In this document: one piece after another, positions 27,613 to 36,190 of the stretch
Position numbering within the stretch: the first letter of the stretch is position 1
Layout: each line of letters begins with the position of its first letter
Source of the DNA: Marinilabilia salmonicolor JCM 21150
GTDB lineage: Bacteria; Bacteroidota; Bacteroidia; Bacteroidales; Marinilabiliaceae
DNA: 64,000 nt
NCBI RefSeq assembly: GCF_000259075.1
Contig: NZ_AJKI01000008.1
Span: 54,414 to 118,413 of the forward strand
Reading direction: 5' to 3'
Notes under the pieces: generated by a model
The model's database searches: none
What the model was told of the DNA's origin: nothing
Seen by the model: only the letters and a program-made list of their open reading frames with translations
Position numbers and translations under genes: made by a program

Positions 27613-28800
27613 TTAGGGATAAGTGGGAATTATCAGAGTTATTTTCACTTTTTTTTCAGAATTTATCATCAAATTCTTACACCCCTGCATCACCAGCCCC
27701 TGCATCACCAGCCCCACATCCACCCAAATCTCCTCCATATCCAGTATATCCTGCCAGGAAAGATAAGTATGGTCATAAAGTTCATGAAGCAGCCAGCAGT
27801 GATGCTGATGTTTAAGGGGATGGTCAGACCGGAAGAGGAATTCGTTGTGGTTTTCTTCCAGGAACCACTGTAAAGAACCACTTTCACTATTCTCCCCGGG
27901 GGAAGTATTACCCTTCTCAAAATCATGTTTGGTAAATCCCATGGTTGGGTGTCCGGAATAGATGGGAATGCCCTCCATTTCAGGAATGTGGCTGTATTTA
28001 TCAGAAGCATAAATGTCTAACTTGAAGTCAATTTCATAATCGGAAACGAATGGTTCTGTTTCGATTTGTTGTTGGGCGAAGGCACAGAGGGTTTGGGCCT
28101 GTTTGATGGCTGCCCTGTATTTTTGATTGAGCAGGGTGTTGATCTGCTCAATTTTGGTAACCTGGTAGGTGGTGAAAGGGAATTCGTTGTTTAGTTTAAT
28201 TTGGCGGTCACGCAGAAGATTGCGGTAGTGATGGTATTCAGACCGGGTAAGATCGTTGTTGCTGGATTTGATCAGGAATGGAAGGAGGGGGTCGGTATCT
28301 TCTTGCTTTTTTGCCTGCAATGAATCTGATAGTATTATATTAGAACGCTGGCGGTTGGAAACCGCCAAACCTGAGCGCTGCAGGCGGTCACAGGCTATAA
28401 GGGTTATTTCTTTTAGCGGGTTTCCGGTGATTTTTAGGGTATGAAGATTATAGCAACCGGAAGAATCAAATTCTGAAAGCTTATTGTTTTTACAGGTCAA
28501 TTCTTCCAGGTCAAAACAGTTTTTAGTTGACAGAGAGTTAATCTGGTTATTGTCCAGGAATAGGAAAGAGAGTGCCTGAAAGTCATCCAGATTTAGTTTT
28601 CCGGAAAGGTGTTTTTTGTTGCTCCAGTTGATCATGAAGCAGTCTCCATCGTCGTTCCATACTATTCCTTCCCAGGTTTCCGGATTATCACGGTCGTAGT
28701 TTGAGGAAATGATCTCTCCGTTTTTAAAACTCGGTTGGGTGGAGGCATGCTCCAGGAAGGTTTTTAGCTTTTCGGTCTCGTGAGGATTGAATGTGCTCAT
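27613..28800 (-). CDS. Leucine-rich-repeat-like protein of unknown function
   Basis: The start ATG at 28800 gives a 395-residue protein beginning MSTFNPHETEKL. Residues about 65-150 form an irregular LRR-like stretch (FLFLDNNQINSL, ELTCKNNKLSEF, TLKITGNPLKEI). The C-terminal domain is rich in His and acidic residues (HQHHCWLLHELYDHTYLSWQDIL, EIWVDVGLV). Near the end there is a tandem GLVMQGLVMQG coming from a 15-bp duplication (27682-27711), and the last 20 residues look atypical, so the C-terminus may be altered. It is divergent from an AAA ATPase gene across a 121-bp gap and may be its partner. Confidence 0.65.
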   Translation of the reverse strand: MSTFNPHETEKLKTFLEHASTQPSFKNGEIISSNYDRDNPETWEGIVWNDDGDCFMINWSNKKHLSGKLNLDDFQALSFLFLDNNQINSLSTKNCFDLEELTCKNNKLSEFDSSGCYNLHTLKITGNPLKEITLIACDRLQRSGLAVSNRQRSNIILSDSLQAKKQEDTDPLLPFLIKSSNNDLTRSEYHHYRNLLRDRQIKLNNEFPFTTYQVTKIEQINTLLNQKYRAAIKQAQTLCAFAQQQIETEPFVSDYEIDFKLDIYASDKYSHIPEMEGIPIYSGHPTMGFTKHDFEKGNTSPGENSESGSLQWFLEENHNEFLFRSDHPLKHQHHCWLLHELYDHTYLSWQDILDMEEIWVDVGLVMQGLVMQGCKNLMINSEKKVKITLIIPTYP

Positions 28801-28897
28801 GGTTGAATGATTTTTTTCAAAAGTACAGGCAGGGTATGTCAATCCGCGGCACCCCTTTAAAGAGAATCGTCAGTCACAAAATGGCACAGGGTGGTTT

Positions 28898-28905
28898 TAG
28901 CTTTG
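28898..28905 (+). promoter_or_regulatory. -7 promoter element (TAGCTTTG) for the AAA ATPase gene
   Basis: TAGCTTTG fits the Bacteroidota -7 consensus TAnnTTTG and lies 16 bp before the ATG at 28922. No good -33 element is seen at the expected distance, so the call is tentative. Confidence 0.4.
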
Positions 28906-28921
28906 TAAAAAAATCAGCGAT

Positions 28922-30574
28922 ATGAAACTACAAACGAACTATCCGTTACTGGGCTATCTTGAAGAAATAAACGATAAAGTAAGAAAGAGCCGTTTAAAGG
29001 ATCCCACTTTTTCCGATTATGGTGAAGAGATGGGAGTTTTATGCGATTATTTTAAAGTGAATCGCTTTCAGGCTGCATTTCTGGCAGTATTGTTTGATAA
29101 GGGGCACGATGGTGAGAAAGTAGGTTTTGATGATATAGTTAGACATCTGGACTGTAGTGCTTTGCGGTTATTAAAATTTCAGGACGAAATAGCCGAACTC
29201 GTCGATCGAAATTTTATAGGACAAAAGAAAAGTTCTGACGGCTTCCGGCGAAAAAGAAAAGTTCCGGTGTATCGTTTGAACAATGATTTATTGGAGGCTG
29301 TGCTTAAGAATAGACCCATGCCGGAGTTGCTGAAAGAAACGTATGAAGATATTCTGGATGTACTCGGCGGTATTGCTGATTTGGAGCAAGAAGATGATCT
29401 GGAGGAAATGGACTTATTGTTGGCAACCCGTGATATTGTGGCAGATAATCTTGATTTTCCGCTACTGAAACATATCCAGGACTTGAAGCTGCCGTTGGAT
29501 GAGCAATACATTCTGTTGACTTTGTTTTGGAGTGCCATAACCGGAGAAGGATCACGTAACCTTAACAGATTGGTTCAGGATGTACATGGTAACTCTTCGG
29601 AAAATATTAAGTGCAGAAGAGATTTTGTTTCCGGGAAAAACAAACTGGTGAAGATGGAGCTGGTTAAAACTTCCGATGCTGAGTTTTTTGATGATGCGGA
29701 AATTATGTTGGCTTCCAAAGGCCGCAATTTGCTAAAAGAGCATGGTGTGAAAATAATGGGGGGAGGTAAGCGGAGTGACGTGCTTCGCACGAAAGATATA
29801 ATATTTCGGGAATTATTTTTCGAAGAAGAAACCAATCGGCAACTAAGTCTATTAGAACAATCATTGCAGGAAGAACAGTTGAAAGAAATCAGAACAAGAT
29901 TGAAACAGCGCGGATTGGCAGAAGGGATTGCCACTCTGTTTTACGGAGTTCCCGGGACCGGTAAAACCGAAATGGCCAAACAGTTGGCCCGTGCAACCGG
30001 TCGTGACATAATGAAGGTTGAAATCAGTAAAACTAAGTCAATGTGGTACGGAGAGAGTGAAAAAATCATTAAGAGGGTGTTTGCTGATTATGCTGATTTT
30101 ACAGAAGATTGCGAGCAATTGCCTATTCTGCTCTTTAATGAGGCAGATGCTGTATTTAGTAAGCGCCAGAGTATTAGCCAATCGAATGTGGTAAAAACAG
30201 AAAATGCCATTCAGAACATCATTCTTGAGGAGCTGGAAAACTTCAAGGGCATTCTGATTGCTACCACCAATCTTCAGGACAACCTGGATGGTGCTTTCGA
30301 GCGTCGTTTCCTGTTTAAGGTCCAATTCAGAAAACCGGGCCTAATCAATAGAGCCCGAATCTGGGAATCGAAATTGAACTCGCTTAGCAAGGAAGAAGCC
30401 AGAATGCTTGCTTCAAAATATGACTTTTCGGGTGGAGAGATCGATAACATTGTTCGTAAATGGGAAATCCACAGTTTAATTAATGGGGAAGCTGATGTTT
30501 TTTCTTCCATCGAAGGTTTTTGTAATGATGAGCGGCTGGGAGAGAAGACACGAAGTATTGGCTTTGGGAGATGA
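28922..30574 (+). CDS. AAA family ATPase
   Basis: This 550-residue protein has a long helical N-terminal region (about 1-300) and a C-terminal AAA+ module: Walker A GVPGTGKTEM near 342, a sensor-like WYGESEKIIKRVF, Walker B ILLFNEADAVF near 402, and a GAFERRFLFKVQF arginine segment. The Walker B has Asn instead of the usual Asp before Glu (FNEAD), a variant seen in one group of FtsH/ClpX-like ATPases. It probably remodels a protein or nucleoprotein partner; the substrate is unknown. It is divergent from the LRR-like gene. Confidence 0.85.
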   Translation: MKLQTNYPLLGYLEEINDKVRKSRLKDPTFSDYGEEMGVLCDYFKVNRFQAAFLAVLFDKGHDGEKVGFDDIVRHLDCSALRLLKFQDEIAELVDRNFIGQKKSSDGFRRKRKVPVYRLNNDLLEAVLKNRPMPELLKETYEDILDVLGGIADLEQEDDLEEMDLLLATRDIVADNLDFPLLKHIQDLKLPLDEQYILLTLFWSAITGEGSRNLNRLVQDVHGNSSENIKCRRDFVSGKNKLVKMELVKTSDAEFFDDAEIMLASKGRNLLKEHGVKIMGGGKRSDVLRTKDIIFRELFFEEETNRQLSLLEQSLQEEQLKEIRTRLKQRGLAEGIATLFYGVPGTGKTEMAKQLARATGRDIMKVEISKTKSMWYGESEKIIKRVFADYADFTEDCEQLPILLFNEADAVFSKRQSISQSNVVKTENAIQNIILEELENFKGILIATTNLQDNLDGAFERRFLFKVQFRKPGLINRARIWESKLNSLSKEEARMLASKYDFSGGEIDNIVRKWEIHSLINGEADVFSSIEGFCNDERLGEKTRSIGFGR

Positions 30575-30711
30575 GGGAATGTTAAGGCAGAAGTGAAACA
30601 GTTAGAAGGCAGAAGAAAATGATGTTTAGGAATCATTGATGCTGTGTTTTCTGGAAAAGAGAAATGAAAAAGGAATCGGAAATGAAACCATCAAAGACTT
30701 TCAATAAAACA

Positions 30712-31341
30712 ATGGATATAACAGTAATCGGAGATACGCATGGTTGTCATCGTCAACTTGACCTACAGCCAGGAGAAATGCTAATCCATACAGGTGATAT
30801 CACCGCCTACGGATTAGAGCATGAATTCCTGGATTTTCTGGATTGGATGGAAGCTCAACCATTCAAGTACAAATTATTTGTTGCAGGTAATCATGATCTG
30901 TATTTGCAGAATAACAAAGAGCTGGTCAGGGCTTTGATACCTGATGGCATTATTTATCTGGAAAATGAGGTAGTAAAAATTAAAAAATTAAAAATTTACG
31001 GAACTCCGGCTTCCCTTTTTCAAGCAGGTATGGCCTTTAATTTTCATCCTGGCCAGGAAATTAAAAAAGAATGGGATAAGATACCCGGGAATATCGATGT
31101 TTTAATTACCCACATGCCTCCTAAAGGGATTTTGGATAATGGCTCTGGTTGTCCCCAACTTTTGGAGAAGGTTGACAGAATCCGGCCCAAATTACATCTG
31201 TTTGGCCATATCCATGAGGGCCATGGGAAGTATGAGGGTGGGGGAACGACCTTTTGCAATGCAGCGGTGAGTAATTCGCCAGATTTTGTGAGGGAAGCGG
31301 GGTATAAGATTGAGCGGGGAGGGTTGAGAGTAAAGGTTTAA
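30712..31341 (+). CDS. Metallophosphoesterase
   Basis: The ATG at 30712 puts the first motif at the N-terminus, as is normal (MDITVIGDTHGCH); a longer frame from 30664 adds 16 odd residues. The calcineurin-like motifs are all present: GDTHG, HTGDIT, AGNHD, ITHMPP and FGHIHEGHG. The 209-residue length fits small metal-dependent phosphoesterases of the MPPED type. It follows the AAA ATPase gene by 137 nt on the same strand; a shared role is possible but unproven. Confidence 0.9.
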   Translation: MDITVIGDTHGCHRQLDLQPGEMLIHTGDITAYGLEHEFLDFLDWMEAQPFKYKLFVAGNHDLYLQNNKELVRALIPDGIIYLENEVVKIKKLKIYGTPASLFQAGMAFNFHPGQEIKKEWDKIPGNIDVLITHMPPKGILDNGSGCPQLLEKVDRIRPKLHLFGHIHEGHGKYEGGGTTFCNAAVSNSPDFVREAGYKIERGGLRVKV

Positions 31342-31375
31342 TGATGAAAGAGGAGTAAGTATGTCTTTTCCAAAA

Positions 31376-31850
31376 TGTCTGAACCATGATTATATCTGAT
31401 TTTCCTGATTACATGATTTTGTTGTTATGGACTCTTTTAAATTGTAATGATTTGGCACCAAAATTAATGAGTAGGCCGATGGGGAGGTTGTAAGCCTCAA
31501 CATAATTCATGGCCTGGGCGAGGTGAACATCTTCAAGGTTGATAATTGCTTTTATTTCAACCATTATTTGTTCTTCTACAAAGAAATCGACGCGGCGTGT
31601 TCCAATAACGTGATCCTTGTAGTGAATTGACATTTCATGTTCACGTGAAAAATTGATGCCCCGGTTTTCGAGTTCAATGGCGAGTGCTCGTTGATAAATG
31701 ACTTCCTGAAAGCCATTGCCAAGAATCCGGTGGACTTCCATGGCTGCACCAATAACATCGTGGGTTAGTTCTTCGTGTTGCATCGCTCTTTTATTAAATT
31801 ATTTAGAAAAATCAGGTAATCCTTTAATCTTTAAAATCAAGGTTCAGACA
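31376..31850. repeat. Inverted repeats bracketing the second GxxExxY gene
   Basis: TGTCTGAACCATGATT (31376-31391) is matched in inverted form at 31835-31850 with one mismatch. The repeats enclose the GxxExxY gene completely. The left arm also shares the inner block TTTCCTGATTACATGATTTT with the repeat at 4987-5080. The 475-bp unit has the form of a non-autonomous or self-contained mobile cassette. Confidence 0.7.
31409..31783 (-). CDS. GxxExxY protein (PD-(D/E)xK-like), copy 2
   Basis: This 124-residue protein has GNGFQEVIYQRALAIE near residue 22 and RRVDFFVEEQIMVEIKA (D...ExK), the same motifs as the protein at 5116-5511. The two agree over almost the full length, with changes mainly in residues 1-20 and 40-60. 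The C-terminus is seven residues shorter. The gene fills an inverted-repeat-bounded unit between the metallophosphoesterase and the FtsZ-like cluster. Confidence 0.85.
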   Translation of the reverse strand: MQHEELTHDVIGAAMEVHRILGNGFQEVIYQRALAIELENRGINFSREHEMSIHYKDHVIGTRRVDFFVEEQIMVEIKAIINLEDVHLAQAMNYVEAYNLPIGLLINFGAKSLQFKRVHNNKIM

Positions 31851-31855
31851 ATTTT

Positions 31856-32509
31856 TTATAAAAATACCATTCCCCTACAAACTTCCCAAAACTCCCTGTC
31901 ACCACGAGCAAAAGCGTTACTAAGTATCAGGTCCCTATACTTATGTTTGAGTGAATCAAGTTCAAAATATTTTACCTGTGGAAGGTGCTTAATGGCACTT
32001 AAGGCTTTTGTGGCATTTTTACGCCTTTTTGTTCCTTCAAAAGTAAAGGGCAGTGAACAGATGGTTTGGAAATTCTTGTTTTCTGCATGAAGCACAAGCG
32101 TTAGCTCTTTGGCAAGGTTTGATGCTGTAAAGCCTCCCAGACCAGCCAGTAAAATAATTTTATCATTGCCTTCCATCAATTGAAGAACTTCATTGGTTAG
32201 TTGGATTTTTTTACCTGGTTCGGGAGGAAGATGGAAAGGATCCCCAAAAGGATAAATTACCTTACCGGTGGGAGGAATCTGAACGAATTGGATTCGCGGA
32301 TCCAGTTTTTGAGGCTTATAGTATGATATGCACGTATATTTCCCTTTTGGGTTCTGTTTTAAGAAATGCTGAACAATATGGTAACCACCTTTACCCAAAC
32401 CAATAACGTGAGTTGGTGAGGTTGATTCTGTTTTACCGAGTAACAACTGAGGTGAGGCAGAAATGGCTCCAATAGCCATGATCGTTTTTAGTGCTTTTCG
32501 ACGGTTCAT
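31856..32509 (-). CDS. FtsZ/tubulin-like GTPase-domain protein with Tat-like leader
   Basis: The start is ATG 32509 (217 aa); a longer frame to 32752 would overlap the WYL gene. Residues 1-25 (MNRRKALKTIMAIGAISASP) look like a Tat-type or lipoprotein-like export signal. The rest follows the FtsZ N-terminal domain: HVIGLGKGGYHIV (loop T1), IILLAGLGGFTASNLAKEL (the position of the tubulin signature GGGTGTG) and CSLPFTFEGTKRRKNA, close to the FtsZ PFTFEG motif. There is no FtsZ C-terminal domain. The changed signature makes GTP hydrolysis doubtful. It is the last gene of the FtsZ-like/WYL cluster. Confidence 0.75.
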   Translation of the reverse strand: MNRRKALKTIMAIGAISASPQLLLGKTESTSPTHVIGLGKGGYHIVQHFLKQNPKGKYTCISYYKPQKLDPRIQFVQIPPTGKVIYPFGDPFHLPPEPGKKIQLTNEVLQLMEGNDKIILLAGLGGFTASNLAKELTLVLHAENKNFQTICSLPFTFEGTKRRKNATKALSAIKHLPQVKYFELDSLKHKYRDLILSNAFARGDREFWEVCRGMVFL

Positions 32510-32708
32510 GATGTAGAGTTTTTTAAGGTTTGAGAAAAGAAGGTGCCATGTTTTTGAAAAGAATAGTCTTTCTGACTTTATCTGTTTAGGACGAACCTGA
32601 TCTGGAGAATCCCATCTGTAAATATTTGATTTGGTGTTATTATACCCGGCGTTATTATAGTTGGATGTTTTTTGAATTAGGGATTCTTTAAACTTTAATT
32701 TGCTACTC

Positions 32709-33605
32709 TTAATACAAGTCCATAGCTTCCTGATGATATCTTTTGACTTCATGAATTAAGCTGTCCGGTTGTAAGACTTTAACGCGTGGCCCCTGGGATA
32801 CAATTTCCTGCACAAAATCTTCAGTGATGAATAGTTTCATACTGAAAAGAATTTCTTCTTCTGTTTCTTTTACCACGTCCTGGGAATGATGGAGCTTTAA
32901 AGACCGTATATACTCAGCCTGAGGTTTTCGGAAAGCAAGGAGTACTTCTTCTGGTTTAAAGTTACCACCACTGATGATGCCAAAGCTGTATTTGAACATT
33001 TCGTTGACATCGAAATCTTCAGGTCGCTTAAATTTTTCATTGGTTATTTCCAAATCGGATAGCCGATCCAGGGCGAAGGTGCGGATTTCTTCTTTTTCGG
33101 CATCCATAGTTATCACATACCATCGATTGATAGACTCTTTCAAAGCCAGGGGTTCAACATAACGTGTACGTTTTTCATCTATCCAGTATTTTTGGTAGGT
33201 AAAGCTTACCCGCAGGTTGTTTTGAATGGCGTGTAGCAAACCGTTCATGTTTTCGGTACCACGAGGCCGCCTTTTTTCATAATCTATATACTGGGGCAGG
33301 CGATTGGTCATCTTGAGCGCATTGAAGGTATCAAAAGCCTCAAGCAACCGGGCATTGGCTTCGGTGTTATCCACTTCTTCAATGTACCAGGCATTTCGTG
33401 AGAAGTTGAATTTTATGGAGATGCCGTACAAGGATTCAATGTTCTCAATGTCACGCTGAAATGTGCGTTTTGAAATATTGAAGTCATATCCCTGGAGTTC
33501 CGATTCCAGCTCCAGTTTGTCTGCAATTTCTTCGAACGATGCATCACTCTTTCTCAGACGATTGATGATGATGGTGTGTCTTTGTATTGTCTCTCGTGTG
33601 GACAT
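32709..33605 (-). CDS. WYL-domain transcriptional regulator
   Basis: This 298-residue protein has an N-terminal winged-helix region (about 1-65: HTIIINRLRKSDASFEEIADKL, ISKRTFQRDIENIESLYGI) and a WYL domain (about 120-220: VSFTYQKYWI, VEPLALKESINRWYVITMD), then a C-terminal extension (WCX-like). WYL regulators bind nucleic acid ligands and often control defence systems. It lies between the 509-aa gene and the short FtsZ-like gene on the same strand, so it is the likely regulator of this cluster. Confidence 0.9.
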   Translation of the reverse strand: MSTRETIQRHTIIINRLRKSDASFEEIADKLELESELQGYDFNISKRTFQRDIENIESLYGISIKFNFSRNAWYIEEVDNTEANARLLEAFDTFNALKMTNRLPQYIDYEKRRPRGTENMNGLLHAIQNNLRVSFTYQKYWIDEKRTRYVEPLALKESINRWYVITMDAEKEEIRTFALDRLSDLEITNEKFKRPEDFDVNEMFKYSFGIISGGNFKPEEVLLAFRKPQAEYIRSLKLHHSQDVVKETEEEILFSMKLFITEDFVQEIVSQGPRVKVLQPDSLIHEVKRYHQEAMDLY

Positions 33606-33708
33606 AAGCTATTTATTTGAATTTTGTATAAAGGTAGTGAAAGGGTGCGACAAGACGGGTCGTACCCGTGGGGTAATTGTTTTATTGGTGAATTGCAATT
33701 TGTTAGTA

Positions 33709-35238
33709 CTAAAAGGCAGGCTCGTTCAACTGATCCTGAAGCATTTCTAAAAGAGAAGACTTATCGGTGAAGTAGCTTACGCCTAATCTGTCGCAAAGAA
33801 ATTTGAACAGAGAATACCCGTTGAGTTCTTCTTTTGTTTTGACATAGCAGCCTTTATTTTCCAGAAAGCTCTTTATACAATCCATTTCAGGGATTGCCTC
33901 CAGAATTTCTTCGGTTGTTTTTGTTTGGATTTCTTTATTGATGTTGACCAGCACAGCACTTACGCCGGCCTCCTGAGTGGCCTTAGTCAGCTCTGACATA
34001 TTTAATTTCAGAAGCAAGTTCTTAAACATTGCTTCGTAGTGATCACCTGGGTTGGCTTGATCTCCTGTTTTTTTTAGAGAGGATTCCTTCAAAAAATCTT
34101 TATCCAGACTGGCCATACAGTAGTTGAAAAAATCATCAGATTTTCTTCTGATTAGTTCATTCAGCAATTCCCGGGAGCCTATTTTAGACAGGAGATAGCT
34201 TTGATCAGTCTCTAACTCTACAAACATATTACTGATGTTCATTTTTATTTTGTTGTAAAGACTTTCACTAACAGGCCGTTTGTTATGTTGGAACAATCCT
34301 TCCCGGGGTTTATTGTCCGTAATTTTTAGCTCCCGCACTTCCAATGTTTGATCCGTCTTTTTTATTTCTTCCAAAAATCCCTGTCCAGCCTGGAATAAAT
34401 GATTGTATTTCCTGGGATGGGGAAAATGGAAATCATCAACAGGGTAATTATGAAGGTAGTTTTGCTGGAAAAAGAATTGATTTTCAGATTTTATGATTTG
34501 AGCGGCCATTTGGGTGATTAACTCCTCTGATATCTCTACATAATTGGATGTGATGGCTTCCTCAATTTCAAACCACTGCATGTAGGTATTTTTACTTATT
34601 TTGAAGATAACAGGCTCCGGAGTGTCGATGAATAGAACAAATAATTCTTTATCAGTCATGCGATCCCAGGTCCTTTCTGTGTCAATTCCTTGATTCCAGA
34701 ACTCTCCTGAGTAATTATTTATTTGGTTTTCTATTCTAAGAAGATCCTCAAGGTTTGTAACAAGGCGGTAATTGTCATCTAATATGGGATTGCCAATGTA
34801 TTCTAGGTTGTCGGGTAAAGAGGAGTATTGGTTTAATCCTTCAATAATATATGTTTCCAGGAAAGGGTTTATCTCACTGCTCTTTTGATAAGCACTATCA
34901 ATAAATTTCTGAAACGGTATGCTGTGAATGTAGCGGAAAGATAGAGAAACGATGTTTTCCAGAACTTCCTTTGAAGGTTTTGATGCCTTCAATATTTTTT
35001 CTGCTCCAAGTATTAGTTCTTGTGAGTAAAAGACCGGATTTTTGAGGATGCATTCTGAAAAAACTTCCGCAGAGACTTTACTGCGTAAGTTGTGATTGAG
35101 TAAATAACTGTTCACAATATCATCAGGCGAATCAGTTTCTATATTCTTTAGAACGATGTCCATGTTCGGCAGGTCTAGAATGATCTGTGGATGAGGGAAA
35201 GATTCGAAAATTGAACCCCAAAAAGATTGTTTGTTCAT
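33709..35238 (-). CDS. Unknown 509-aa protein in the FtsZ-like cluster
   Basis: No family is recognised. The protein is acidic, soluble and largely helical, with no signal peptide or membrane segment. The middle part has LFVLFIDTPEPVIFKISKNTYMQWFEIEEA (about residues 205-235). The start lies 11 nt after the stop of the long FtsZ-like gene, so the two are co-transcribed. Its place between two FtsZ-like proteins suggests it is a partner or effector of them. Confidence 0.7.
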   Translation of the reverse strand: MNKQSFWGSIFESFPHPQIILDLPNMDIVLKNIETDSPDDIVNSYLLNHNLRSKVSAEVFSECILKNPVFYSQELILGAEKILKASKPSKEVLENIVSLSFRYIHSIPFQKFIDSAYQKSSEINPFLETYIIEGLNQYSSLPDNLEYIGNPILDDNYRLVTNLEDLLRIENQINNYSGEFWNQGIDTERTWDRMTDKELFVLFIDTPEPVIFKISKNTYMQWFEIEEAITSNYVEISEELITQMAAQIIKSENQFFFQQNYLHNYPVDDFHFPHPRKYNHLFQAGQGFLEEIKKTDQTLEVRELKITDNKPREGLFQHNKRPVSESLYNKIKMNISNMFVELETDQSYLLSKIGSRELLNELIRRKSDDFFNYCMASLDKDFLKESSLKKTGDQANPGDHYEAMFKNLLLKLNMSELTKATQEAGVSAVLVNINKEIQTKTTEEILEAIPEMDCIKSFLENKGCYVKTKEELNGYSLFKFLCDRLGVSYFTDKSSLLEMLQDQLNEPAF

Positions 35239-35249
35239 GGTTAGTGTTT

Positions 35250-36110
35250 TTAATTTTGTTTACTGGCAATGATGGTTGTTTTGATCCTGTAATCTGAGGA
35301 ATGCCCCATTCCTGCCCCCCAAATAATTGAGGTAGTTTCATTAAGGAGGCTTTGCAGGTAATCAGTCATTTCACCAACCTCGTCCATGGTGACCTCTTTG
35401 CTTCCGGAGTGGATAAAGAGCAGCGCTTTATCGCAATTCTTCATTTTATTAGCAAAAGCATTTTTGACGGATTGTGCTGCGCTGTTTTCATTATCTGTAG
35501 TTCCTTCTCCTAAAAAGACTTCCGAGGAATCCTTAAATACAGTCTCCAAATCATGAATCTCCAAGGGCAATGGATGGGATTGATCAGTAATTTCGGAAAT
35601 GGTTTTGATGATCCCTTCTGCAAAAGAAGCAAACTTTCCAGGCCTCGAGGTTTTTTCTACATTAGAAGGTAGGCCTACAGAGTCCCAATAAAAAGAGGCT
35701 TCAATAAACTGTATTAGATTATTTTCGTCTCCTGGTTGCATACTTCCTGTTTTGAAAAGCTCCGGAAGAATGGCAACAGTTAGTTGATTGTTTTCCTTTG
35801 CGAGTTGAGCCAGGAGGGCAGTTGCTTTGTGGTTCCATTTTTCTTTTGGTTCTGTTATGAGGAATACTATGCCGGTTCTTTTGGAAAATAATGCTTTCAG
35901 AGAATCCCTGTCATTTATCGAGTATTCGGTGATACTATTTAAATCCTCATCCAATTGAATTTTTCCCGAAATATATGGATTTTCAAGAGCTTTGGATTGG
36001 TGGTGACATAGATACAACTTTGTGTTTTTGATGTTGGCATCAATTAGACTTCTGGCGCTTTGACATGCAAAGTCACCGATGGCGATAACCAAAGATTTCG
36101 GATTGTCCAT
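35250..36110 (-). CDS. Divergent FtsZ-like protein with FtsZ C-terminal domain
   Basis: ATG at 36110 is chosen because a TAnnTTTG element lies just upstream (36134-36141) and the conserved region starts there; a frame from 36188 would include that promoter. In the 286-residue product, residues 5-20 (SLVIAIGDFACQSARSLI) sit where loop T1 of FtsZ is expected but lack the glycines. The region 190-280 follows the FtsZ C-terminal domain: HDLETVFKDSSEVFLGEGTT, NCDKALLFIHSGSKEVTMDE and SIIWGAGMGHSSDYRIKTTI, corresponding to LINVDFADV, LINITGG and IIWGAxxDE. GTP-binding motifs look lost. It is the first gene of its cluster. Confidence 0.75.
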   Translation of the reverse strand: MDNPKSLVIAIGDFACQSARSLIDANIKNTKLYLCHHQSKALENPYISGKIQLDEDLNSITEYSINDRDSLKALFSKRTGIVFLITEPKEKWNHKATALLAQLAKENNQLTVAILPELFKTGSMQPGDENNLIQFIEASFYWDSVGLPSNVEKTSRPGKFASFAEGIIKTISEITDQSHPLPLEIHDLETVFKDSSEVFLGEGTTDNENSAAQSVKNAFANKMKNCDKALLFIHSGSKEVTMDEVGEMTDYLQSLLNETTSIIWGAGMGHSSDYRIKTTIIASKQN

Positions 36111-36133
36111 AGCGATCAATTTTGTAGTTTTTC

Positions 36134-36141
36134 CAAAGTTA
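36134..36141 (-). promoter_or_regulatory. -7 element (TAACTTTG) for the FtsZ-like operon
   Basis: On the minus strand TAACTTTG matches TAnnTTTG and lies 23 bp upstream of the ATG at 36110. It falls inside the longer open frame, which supports the shorter start. The -33 element is not clear. Confidence 0.45.
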
Positions 36142-36190
36142 GGGTTGCTGTATGCCAAAACATGACGTAGGAGGAGGGAGTAAAACAAAA

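Noticed and set aside
32510..32752. N-terminal extension of the short FtsZ-like protein
   Set aside because: It would overlap the WYL gene and lacks any similarity; the start at 32509 gives a clean leader.
33463..33750. Plus-strand frame opposite the WYL gene
   Set aside because: It lies mostly antisense to a well-supported WYL regulator and has no recognisable domain.
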